From the NCBI GenBank assembly GCA_031258155.1, contig JAIRNH010000040.1, positions 1 to 64,000 on the forward strand: a stretch of 64,000 bases of DNA. Reading direction: 5' to 3'. Made by a program: the position numbers and the translations under genes. Below, piece by piece: positions 24,909-33,024 of the stretch. Within the stretch, counting starts at the first letter, position 1, and every line of letters starts with the position of its first letter. This DNA is from Helicobacteraceae bacterium (GTDB taxonomy: Bacteria > Campylobacterota > Campylobacteria > Campylobacterales > SZUA-545). The notes under the pieces were generated by a model, which was not told where the DNA came from, made no database searches, and saw only the letters and a program-made list of their open reading frames with translations.

Positions 24909-27104
24909 TCATAATTTAACGATTGTCGCTCCAGCGCCGCCCATATTAGCGTTCGCGTCCGCGAAATTTTTCACGCTAGGATGAACCTTGAGCGCTTCGC
25001 GCACGGCGCGCGCGAGTTTGCCGCTTCCGATTCCGTGTATAACGATAGCTTCGTCGAAACCGGCGAGCAGCGCGTCGGATATAAATTTGTCCAGCTTTTC
25101 AAGCGCCTCTTGCGCGCGAAGCCCGTGCAGATCGAGCCTGAAACTCGCCGTTCGCGGTTTTTCCACGACGACTTTTGTCTTGACGGCGGGAACGAAGGGC
25201 GCGCGTTTTAGATCGCTTAAAGCGGCGTATATGCGCGCGCCGTCGCTCTCTACGACGGCGCGATCGTCTTTGATCGACGCGATGGCGCCGATCATGCCTA
25301 TATATTTAACGCTATCTCCAACCTTGAAAGTTTGCGTTTCCGTTTTAACGGGCGGTTTTGCTATCGCCGTTTTTAGCGCGTTCGCGGCGTTTAGGGCGCG
25401 AGCGCGATCGGCTTCGTTTGCGGCGCGCGCCGCGAGTTTCGCCGCGTCGATCGCGGCTCGGTATTCGCGCTCTAACTCGCCGCGCAGACGCTCGTATTCG
25501 GTCTTTTGCGCCTCGCGCTCGGCGATCAGCGCGTTTTTTCGACGCTCTAGCTCCGCTTGCTCGCCGTTTAACTCGGCGATCTTTAATCGCGTTTGGCGCT
25601 CTAGCTCGCTTGAGCGCTCGATCAGATCGTTTAGCCGCTCGCGATCCTCGCCGTATTCGCGCTCGGCGGCGCTCACGATCGTTCGCGGCACGCCGTAGCG
25701 CAACGCCGTTTCAAAGGCGTAGCTGCGCCCGATTGTTCCTAGCATAAAATCGAAAATCGGCTTTTGCCCTTTTTCGTCGTAAAGCGCGGCGATCAGCTCG
25801 ACGCGGTCGTCTTTGGCGGTTAAAGCGGCAAGCCGTTTGTGGTGCGTAACGGCGATAATCAACGAACCGCGTTCGCTTAAGCGCTCCAATATGATCTTAA
25901 ACAGGCTTGCCGCCTCGTCGCCGTCCGTGCCAAGCTCTATCTCGTCGACGCCGATCAGCAGATTTTCTTTGCCAAACAGCGGCGCAAACTGCGCCATTCG
26001 CCCCGCAAAGGTGGATATGTCGTTTTTAACGTTTTGCGGATCGCTCAAGATCGCCTCTATCCCCTTAAAACGCCCGATAAGGCTTTTATGCTCGTCGATT
26101 TTCATCGGTATTAGCTCTCTTGCCATCAACGCGGCGCTTAGCGCGGATTTAAGCAGCATGGTTTTGCCGCCCGCGTTTACGCCCGTTACGACGGCGATCG
26201 GCTTGGAAAAATCTACGGAGATCGGCTTTGGGCGTTTAAGCGCGGGGTGGCAAAAGTTTGACAATACGATTCGCTTAACGCCGCTTGAGCGGACGATAGA
26301 CAAATCTCGCGCTTTGGCGAAATTAACCCGCGCCGTCAGCGCGTCGAGGCGATCAAACGCCGCGTTGATAAAACGCAAATGTTTTACCCGCTCAAACAGC
26401 GACGCGGAATACTCGCGCTCGATCGCGGCGATAGCGTTTAGCCTGTCGTTTTCTAAGTCCTCGATCGAGCGTTTGACGTCGCTCGCGGCTCTTGGCAAAA
26501 CGTAGAAAAATCCCGCTTGGGTGCGATCGACGACGCGCCCCGTTAGCGCGCGGTTAAACCCGCCGCGAAGCAGCAGCGTCTCTTCGCCTCTCGCGATATG
26601 AACCTGACGATCGACAAGATAATCCGCTAGTTTCGCGTCGCTCGCTAAGCGGGCGATTAGGCGCTCTAGCTCTTTTCTTTTTCCCTCGATCGCGGTTTTT
26701 AGGCGCGTAAGCTCCGCGTCGGCGATGATTTCGCCGTCGTAATCAAACGCCGCCGTTAGATTTTTCAGCGGCTTTTCGATCTCGATCGCGGCGATAAACT
26801 CGCCGATTTTGCCCCGATACTCTCTAAGTTTTAGCGCCTCGAAAAAACGAGCGATACGGACAAAATCGTATATTTCGTCCAGTTTGGCGATCCCGCGTTT
26901 AGCCAGCCTGCCGATCGCGTCGTCAAGGTTTTGAACGCGCGGCAAAGCGGGAATCTCCAGCTCGCTTAACTCGCGCAGAAAGATCGCGTTTTGCCCCTCG
27001 TCGCCTTCGATCGCGAAAGACTTCTCGCGGGCGAAAAACGCGGACAGCGCCGCAAAATGCTCGCTTAGATCAAGTTGTCGTATTAGCCGTTGCATCGACG
27101 GCAT
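24909..27104 (-). CDS. mutS2: Endonuclease MutS2
   Basis: 731 residues. A coiled MutS core carries Walker A VTGVNAGGKTMLL near 310 and Walker B LLIGVDEIELG. A long charged coiled coil spans about 480-590, and a C-terminal Smr nuclease domain (RLDLHGLRAQEALEKLD...IVIHGIGSGKL) fills the last 80 residues. MutS2 suppresses recombination and, in some bacteria, rescues collided ribosomes; it is not the mismatch-repair MutS. A mismatch-repair MutS is not in this window. Confidence 0.96.
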   Translation of the reverse strand: MPSMQRLIRQLDLSEHFAALSAFFAREKSFAIEGDEGQNAIFLRELSELEIPALPRVQNLDDAIGRLAKRGIAKLDEIYDFVRIARFFEALKLREYRGKIGEFIAAIEIEKPLKNLTAAFDYDGEIIADAELTRLKTAIEGKRKELERLIARLASDAKLADYLVDRQVHIARGEETLLLRGGFNRALTGRVVDRTQAGFFYVLPRAASDVKRSIEDLENDRLNAIAAIEREYSASLFERVKHLRFINAAFDRLDALTARVNFAKARDLSIVRSSGVKRIVLSNFCHPALKRPKPISVDFSKPIAVVTGVNAGGKTMLLKSALSAALMARELIPMKIDEHKSLIGRFKGIEAILSDPQNVKNDISTFAGRMAQFAPLFGKENLLIGVDEIELGTDGDEAASLFKIILERLSERGSLIIAVTHHKRLAALTAKDDRVELIAALYDEKGQKPIFDFMLGTIGRSYAFETALRYGVPRTIVSAAEREYGEDRERLNDLIERSSELERQTRLKIAELNGEQAELERRKNALIAEREAQKTEYERLRGELEREYRAAIDAAKLAARAANEADRARALNAANALKTAIAKPPVKTETQTFKVGDSVKYIGMIGAIASIKDDRAVVESDGARIYAALSDLKRAPFVPAVKTKVVVEKPRTASFRLDLHGLRAQEALEKLDKFISDALLAGFDEAIVIHGIGSGKLARAVREALKVHPSVKNFADANANMGGAGATIVKL

Positions 27105-27180
27105 ATTAGCGCCCGATCAATCAAACATAAAGCGATCGCGGAGTAGGATATAGGCGCGATTATTCAGGAAAGGATTTACT

Positions 27181-28173
27181 ATGGCTGTAAAGGTTGCAAT
27201 TAACGGATTTGGGCGAATCGGAATGCTCGCAGCAAAGGCGATCGCCGAGCGAAACGACTTGGAGCTTGTAGCTATCAACGCGACGGGCGCGCCGGATATG
27301 ATCGAGTATCTGCTGAAATACGACAGCGTTCACGGGCGCTTTAACGACGTGAAGCTAATCGACGACAAGACGATCAAGATCGGTAAAAACACGGTAAAGA
27401 TCAACTCTTCTCGCGATCCTAGCGAACTCGATTTCGGCGAAGCTACGGTTTTGATCGAAAGCACGGGAAAGTTCCTCACAAAAGAGAAGGCGTCGGCGCA
27501 CCTGCGCAACAATATCAAAAAAGTCGTGATGAGCGGACCGGCGAAAGACGACACGCCAACCTATGTGATCGGCGTTAATCACGCGCAATACAAGGGCGAA
27601 AGCGTTATTTCCAACGCGAGCTGCACGACCAATTGTCTCGCTCCCGTGGCAAAGGTGATTCATAAGGCGTTCGGCATCGAGAGCGGTTTGATGACGACGG
27701 TGCATAGCTACACCAACGATCAGAATATCCTCGACGTTAAACACCCCTCCGATCGCCGCCGCGCCCGCGCCGCCGCGCTTAATATCATTCCGACGACCAC
27801 CGGAGCGGCTAAAGCGGTGGGGTTGGTGTTGCCGGAACTCAAAGGCAAGCTCAACGGCTTTTCGATCCGCGTTCCCACGCCGGACGTGTCCGTAGTCGAT
27901 CTGACGATCAATCTGACCAAAAGCGTTACAAAAGAATCGCTTAACGACGCGGTGCGAGAGGCGGCAAAAGGCGAGTTCAAAGACCTGATCGTCATCGACG
28001 AGGATAAGTGCGTTTCCAGCGATTTCATCACCTGCCCCGCGAGCGCCGTCTTTGTTACGGACACCACGCAGGTAATAGGGGATAAATTCGCCAAAGTGTT
28101 GGCGTGGTACGACAACGAATGGGGCTACACCAATCGCCTTGTCGATATGGTCTCTTATATCGGAACGCGCTAA
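27181..28173 (+). CDS. gap: Glyceraldehyde-3-phosphate dehydrogenase
   Basis: 330 residues. NAD-binding INGFGRIGMLAAKA at the start; catalytic Cys148 in SNASCTTNCLAP; later HSYTNDQNILD and WYDNEWGYTNRLVDM. It interconverts GAP and 1,3-bisphosphoglycerate in glycolysis and gluconeogenesis. The ATG at 27181 follows AGGAAAGGA. It stands alone with its own hairpin behind it, just upstream of the glucan operon, with which it is metabolically linked. Confidence 0.98.
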   Translation: MAVKVAINGFGRIGMLAAKAIAERNDLELVAINATGAPDMIEYLLKYDSVHGRFNDVKLIDDKTIKIGKNTVKINSSRDPSELDFGEATVLIESTGKFLTKEKASAHLRNNIKKVVMSGPAKDDTPTYVIGVNHAQYKGESVISNASCTTNCLAPVAKVIHKAFGIESGLMTTVHSYTNDQNILDVKHPSDRRRARAAALNIIPTTTGAAKAVGLVLPELKGKLNGFSIRVPTPDVSVVDLTINLTKSVTKESLNDAVREAAKGEFKDLIVIDEDKCVSSDFITCPASAVFVTDTTQVIGDKFAKVLAWYDNEWGYTNRLVDMVSYIGTR

Positions 28174-28188
28174 ACGTTTTTAAGGTTC

Positions 28189-28207
28189 GGGGGAGTTTTA
28201 CTCTCCC
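28189..28207 (+). terminator. Hairpin behind gap
   Basis: GGGAG at 28191 pairs with CTCCC at 28203 over a 7-base loop (flanking bases can extend the stem), starting 15 bases after the stop. No strong T-run follows, so a modest terminator. Confidence 0.4.
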
Positions 28208-28413
28208 GCTCCGCGCGTAGTTTTCGGCGATTTTAATCCGTAAACCTCTTGTTTGACTAGGCGAGCGTTCGTCCTTAAATATGCTCGGCGCGCCGCCGTT
28301 CTTAACGTAAGCGAGTTTGCGTATTTCGATACTCAAAAAAACAAGCGCGCGCATAAATTGAAAATTCCGATTGCCAGCAACGTAAATTTTCGCGTAAAAA
28401 TTGCGTTTTTACC

Positions 28414-28440
28414 TTGTTCAAACGATTTATGGGCTATAAT
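28414..28440 (+). promoter_or_regulatory. Probable sigma-70 promoter of the glucan operon
   Basis: A perfect TATAAT at 28435-28440 with a weak TTGTTC at 28414 (15-base spacer) and AT-rich upstream DNA, about 35 bases before the ATG at 28475. Campylobacterota promoters often lack a -35, so the -10 is the main evidence. It would drive the small unknown gene and the eight genes after it. Confidence 0.6.
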
Positions 28441-28474
28441 CTATCTATACCAAAACTTTCAGAAGGAGTGCGTT

Positions 28475-28813
28475 ATGTCCAACAAGTTGGATCCAAAGGT
28501 AAAGGCAAGCGTGTTGCAAGCGATAGAATCGCTGCTAGACGACGGCGCGCAGCGCGCGGCGGTAGTGGAGTATTCCGTCAAAAAAGACGGAAGCAAAACG
28601 ACGAAACTGTCGATCGTCGAAGACGGCGTAGGACACTTTCTCTCGCAAGGTTTCAGCGAAAACGGGTTGAAGAGCTTTGTTAAATCAAGCAAGACCGCCG
28701 GCGTAAAACACGGCTACGTTTTGTTTGAAACCGCCAGACTCGGCGACGCGCTAGGATCGTTAGTTGGCGATCTAGAGAATATAGAGGCTGATCTCGCTAG
28801 AAAAATCGGCTAA
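28475..28813 (+). CDS. Small unknown protein leading the glucan operon
   Basis: 112 residues, soluble, no recognisable domain. It is lysine- and serine-rich with a helical first third (DPKVKASVLQAIESLLDDGA), a possible beta hairpin (AAVVEYSVKKDGSKTTKLSIVE) and a helical tail. AGAAGGAG stands 5-6 bases before the ATG at 28475. It is 24 bases upstream of the GT35 gene, behind the only clear promoter. It could regulate or bind the polymer or its enzymes, but nothing in the sequence shows this. Confidence 0.75.
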   Translation: MSNKLDPKVKASVLQAIESLLDDGAQRAAVVEYSVKKDGSKTTKLSIVEDGVGHFLSQGFSENGLKSFVKSSKTAGVKHGYVLFETARLGDALGSLVGDLENIEADLARKIG

Positions 28814-28837
28814 ATTAAACGCTAAGGCATAAAATAG

Positions 28838-30493
28838 ATGTTGTTTCCATACGCCATCGACGAAAAATACAAAACTAAGGTCGCCTACTTCTCAATGGAG
28901 TTTGCGATACATCAGGCTCTAAAAATATACTCCGGCGGGCTTGGCTTTTTAGCTGGAAGTCATATGCGAAGCGTGTATGATCTCAAGCAAAATGTGATTG
29001 GCGTCGGAATTTTATGGAGCTACGGCTACTACGATCAGCAACGACGCGAAGATCGCAGTATGGAGGTGCATTTTAGACGCAAGCACTACTCCTTTTTAGA
29101 GGATACGGGCATTGTGGCGCAGATCGTCGTCAATAAAGCGCCAATCCTCGTAAAAGCCTATCTGTTGAAAGCCGAAGTGTTTAACTCCGCGCCTATCTTT
29201 TTGCTTAGCACCGATATTCCCGAAAACGACTTTCTCGCCCGCACGATCACGCATAAGCTCTACGACGCGGGCGAGGAGACGAGAATCGCGCAGGAGATCG
29301 TGCTTGGCTTGGGAGGCGCGAAGATATTGGAGGCGGCGGGCGAGATTCCGCATATCTATCACATGAACGAAGGACACGCTCTGCCGATGACCTTCTATCT
29401 GTATAACAAATTTGACCGCGATATAGCCAAAGTTAATAAACGCGTCGTCTTTACGACGCATACTCCCGAAAAAGCGGGCAACGAGGAGCACGACGTCGAT
29501 CTGCTCGAACGCATGGGATTCTTTGGCGAAATAAGCAAGGAGGAGGCGCAGCAGATCACAAAGCAGCCAAAAAAACGTTTCAGCCTTACCGTCGGCGCGT
29601 TGCACATGGCGAAAACGACCAACGCGGTTTCCAAAATTCACGCCGACGTTTCAAACGATATGTGGAAGGAACACATCTCGCAGGATAATCCGATCATCGC
29701 GATCACGAACGCGCAAAACCGCCGCTTTTGGGCGGATAAAACGCTGTTAAGGGCATACGAGGAGAGCGAGGATTATCAGATCATAGCGCGCAAAAAACAC
29801 CTCAAAAGACTTCTTTTTGACGAGGTGGCGGATCAAACGGGCAAACTATTCGACCCGAACGTCCTGACGATTGTTTGGGCGCGTCGTTTTGTGGAGTATA
29901 AGCGCGCTAGATTGATCGCGCATAACATCGAGCGTTTTAGGTATCTGGTCTCCCGCGACGAAAAACCGGTGCAGATTATCTGGGCGGGCAAACCGCACCC
30001 CGCGGATAGCAACTCTATCAACCTTTTCAACGAGATTGTCTATCTCAGTAAAGAGTATAAACGTTGCGCTATTTTGGTCGGCTACGAGCTTAATCTCTCG
30101 CGTCGGTTAAAACAGGGGAGCGATATATGGCTTAACACGCCGCGCATCACTCGCGAGGCGAGCGGAACGAGCGGTATGACGGCTAGCATGAACGGTAGTT
30201 TGCACCTGTCTATTCCCGACGGCTGGCACCCCGAATTTTCCGTTCATAGGCGCAACAGCTTTTCTCTTCCGCCCGTCGATCCGAAACTGCCGACGGAGGA
30301 GCAGGACTATATCGACAACAAAAATCTGATGGATATGATCGAAGACGAGATTATTCCGCTCTATTACGATCATCCCGAAGAGTGGATAAGAATGATCCGA
30401 ACATGTATCGGCGACATTATTCCGGCGTTTGACTCCGGACGAATGGCGAACGAGTATTACAACAAGCTCTACGGTCGCGAGCTTGAAACGTGA
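28838..30493 (+). CDS. GT35 alpha-glucan phosphorylase family protein, PLP lysine replaced
   Basis: 551 residues. The opening IYSGGLGFLAG, the phosphate-region ARRFVEYKRARLI and the cofactor region EASGTSGM are those of the short alpha-glucan phosphorylases. Active members have Lys right after GTSGM, where PLP is bound as a Schiff base; here residue 448 is Thr (codon ACG). Without PLP, normal phosphorolysis is not expected. As there is no GlgA in the operon, the protein might instead use a sugar nucleotide to extend the chain. Family assignment is firm; reaction is open. Confidence 0.85.
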   Translation: MLFPYAIDEKYKTKVAYFSMEFAIHQALKIYSGGLGFLAGSHMRSVYDLKQNVIGVGILWSYGYYDQQRREDRSMEVHFRRKHYSFLEDTGIVAQIVVNKAPILVKAYLLKAEVFNSAPIFLLSTDIPENDFLARTITHKLYDAGEETRIAQEIVLGLGGAKILEAAGEIPHIYHMNEGHALPMTFYLYNKFDRDIAKVNKRVVFTTHTPEKAGNEEHDVDLLERMGFFGEISKEEAQQITKQPKKRFSLTVGALHMAKTTNAVSKIHADVSNDMWKEHISQDNPIIAITNAQNRRFWADKTLLRAYEESEDYQIIARKKHLKRLLFDEVADQTGKLFDPNVLTIVWARRFVEYKRARLIAHNIERFRYLVSRDEKPVQIIWAGKPHPADSNSINLFNEIVYLSKEYKRCAILVGYELNLSRRLKQGSDIWLNTPRITREASGTSGMTASMNGSLHLSIPDGWHPEFSVHRRNSFSLPPVDPKLPTEEQDYIDNKNLMDMIEDEIIPLYYDHPEEWIRMIRTCIGDIIPAFDSGRMANEYYNKLYGRELET

Positions 30494-30513
30494 GATAACT
30501 ATAAGGAGTAGCC

Positions 30514-33024
30514 ATGAAAGCGGTTGTAATGGCGGGAGGATTCGGAACGAGAATCGCGCCGCTAACAAATTCAAGACCTAAACCGACGCTTCCGGTCGCC
30601 AATCGTCCGATGATGGAATATATTATTACGCAGCTTCGCGACATAGGCATACGGGAGTTTGTCGTGCTGCTCTATTTTAAGCCTGAAATAATCAAAGGCT
30701 ATTTCGGCGACGGAAGCAAACTAGGCATAAAAATAGATTACATTCTGCCCGACGACGATTACGGCACGGCGGGCGCGGTTAAAAAAGCCGAAGCGCTGTT
30801 GCTGGGCGAACCGTTTATTATCGCCAGCGGCGATCTGGTAACGGACTTTGATTTCAAGAAGATCGTCGCTTTTCACGAGAGTAATCGCTCAAAGCTGACG
30901 ATCACGCTTACCAGCGTCGCCGATCCGTTGCAGTTTGGCGTGGTGATCGCGGATAAAAAAGGGCAGATTAAGCGGTTTTTAGAAAAACCGGGTTGGGGCG
31001 AATTGTTTAGCGACACGATCAACACGGGGATCTATGTGCTAGAACCGGAGATTTTGTCCTATATTCCCGAAAATACCAACTACGATTTTTCTAAAGACCT
31101 ATTTCCAAAACTGATGAACGAGGGCATAGCGCTCTGGGGCTACGACGCGCAAGGGTATTGGCGCGACGTGGGCAATCCGCTAAGTTACCGCGAGGCTATG
31201 GAGGATATTCTAAACAAGCGCGTATCTATTCCGATCGCGGGCAAACGGATTAAAGTCGGCGACGGCGTGGCGTTTGTCGGCGAGGGAACGGAGCTGCCAA
31301 AAGGCGTAAGCGTGGAGGGCATGGCGGCGATCGGCGATAACGTCGGGATCGCCAAAGACGCCGTTATACGCAACGCGATCATCGGAGATAATTGCGTTAT
31401 AGGCGCCAAAACGTTGCTTGAAAACTGCACGCTTTGGAACAACGTAAAAATCGGCGAGGGGTGTCGCCTTAAAAACTCCGTGTTCTGTAACGACGTAATA
31501 ATCGGCGACAAAACGACGGCGAACTACGGCGCGATCATAGCCGAAGAGTGCGAGATCGGCTCTAACGTCCATATAGAAAAAGACGTGATCATCTGGCCAA
31601 AAAAAGAGGTGGAAAACGGCGCGATCATCTCAAACAACATCGCGTGGGGCGACAAATACAAAAAGGCGCTGTTCGAGGGCGGTCAGGTCAAAGGATACAC
31701 CAACGTCGAGCTTAGTTGCGAAACGGCTACGAAGCTCGCCAGCGCGTTTGCAAGCACGTTGCCCGTGCATTCGCGCGTCTATATCAGCCGCGACTATCAC
31801 CGCGCGTCGAGAATGTTAAAACGCGCGTTTATGTCCGGCATGATGAGCGCGGGCGTAAATATACTTAATCCGCATTTTGTCCCTTCCGCCGTTTTGCGCC
31901 ACAGCCTTAGCAAGCACCAAGAGATTATCGCGGGCGTGCATTTCAGGCAGTCTGAAAATTACGGGCAGAAAACGGAGATACTCTTTTACGACGAGTTGGG
32001 TCTGCCGATAAACACCAACGCGGAAAAGAACGTGGAACGGATTTTTTTCAGGGAAAACTTCCGCAGAGTGGGCAACGACGAGCTAGGCAATATCTACGAG
32101 GCGCAGGCGATGAACGGCGAATATCTAGCGGCGTTTGCCGAAACGATCGACACGGAAGCGCTCGGCGCGGCGAAACCGAAGATCGCCGTCGATCTGCTCT
32201 TTGGCAACACTTCGATGGTGTATCCCGCCGCGCTTAACAATCTTGGTCTTGAAAATATAATGCTCGACGCCTATTTCGACGATCGCAAGCTCTCGCGCCT
32301 CTCGTCCTATGTCGATAGCGCGCGTTTTAATATCTCGCAGATCGTTAAAAGTCTAAAATTGACGGCGGGATTTTTGATCTATCCGCACGGGCAACGGCTT
32401 GAGATTTTTACCGACGAAGGTAAAATTTTGGAAGGGCACGAGGCGTTGCTCGTTTTACTTCAGCTGCTTAACGCCGTAGGAAAACCGGAGGAAAAGATCA
32501 AAATATATCTGCCCGTATTCGCGCCCGACGTGCTAGATGGCAAACTGACCAATTTGGCGATTACGCGCGGCAAGATGCATAACCTCAACTCCGATACGCT
32601 ACGCGGCTACGACGTAATCGCGACGCTCGACTGCGAGTACGCCTTCACAAGATTTGGGCTTAGCTTTGACGCGATGTATTCCAGCGCGAAGATCGTAGAG
32701 CTGTTGGCGAAAACGAACGAAACGTTAAGCAACCTTGTCGTGCAAAACGGCAGATACCACTTCGCGCATCAGCAGATACCGTGCGACATTTCGCTCAAGG
32801 GGACGATGATGCGCAAATTCAGCGAGGAGGCGATGGGCAAAGAGGTCAGTTTCGCCGACGGCGTGAAGATAATAAACGAAGACGGGTTTATCGTTATGAT
32901 TCCCGATCAATACGAGGAGGCGATCCATCTGTATATCCAAGCTAAAAACGAGGATTCGGGCAACAGAACGCTTAACGAATACGCCGCGAAAATCTCGAAA
33001 TGGAAACAGGGCGAGCAGTCGTGA
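30514..33024 (+). CDS. Sugar-nucleotide pyrophosphorylase fused to a phosphohexomutase-like domain
   Basis: 836 residues. N-terminal nucleotidyltransferase (MAGGFGTRIAPLTNSRPKP; VADPLQFGVV; YWRDVGNPLSYREAM) to about 230. Left-handed beta-helix repeats run to about 390, then a phosphoglucomutase/phosphomannomutase-like half. That half lacks the TASHNP phosphoserine loop; the matching stretch reads GVHFRQSENYG. Relatives are annotated as mannose-1-phosphate guanylyltransferase or NDP-glucose synthases. Here it most likely makes the glucosyl donor. ATAAGGAG precedes the ATG. Confidence 0.85.
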   Translation: MKAVVMAGGFGTRIAPLTNSRPKPTLPVANRPMMEYIITQLRDIGIREFVVLLYFKPEIIKGYFGDGSKLGIKIDYILPDDDYGTAGAVKKAEALLLGEPFIIASGDLVTDFDFKKIVAFHESNRSKLTITLTSVADPLQFGVVIADKKGQIKRFLEKPGWGELFSDTINTGIYVLEPEILSYIPENTNYDFSKDLFPKLMNEGIALWGYDAQGYWRDVGNPLSYREAMEDILNKRVSIPIAGKRIKVGDGVAFVGEGTELPKGVSVEGMAAIGDNVGIAKDAVIRNAIIGDNCVIGAKTLLENCTLWNNVKIGEGCRLKNSVFCNDVIIGDKTTANYGAIIAEECEIGSNVHIEKDVIIWPKKEVENGAIISNNIAWGDKYKKALFEGGQVKGYTNVELSCETATKLASAFASTLPVHSRVYISRDYHRASRMLKRAFMSGMMSAGVNILNPHFVPSAVLRHSLSKHQEIIAGVHFRQSENYGQKTEILFYDELGLPINTNAEKNVERIFFRENFRRVGNDELGNIYEAQAMNGEYLAAFAETIDTEALGAAKPKIAVDLLFGNTSMVYPAALNNLGLENIMLDAYFDDRKLSRLSSYVDSARFNISQIVKSLKLTAGFLIYPHGQRLEIFTDEGKILEGHEALLVLLQLLNAVGKPEEKIKIYLPVFAPDVLDGKLTNLAITRGKMHNLNSDTLRGYDVIATLDCEYAFTRFGLSFDAMYSSAKIVELLAKTNETLSNLVVQNGRYHFAHQQIPCDISLKGTMMRKFSEEAMGKEVSFADGVKIINEDGFIVMIPDQYEEAIHLYIQAKNEDSGNRTLNEYAAKISKWKQGEQS

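Noticed and set aside
25358-25747. Arginine-rich open frame antisense to mutS2
   Set aside because: A shadow of the coiled-coil coding region; no start signal.
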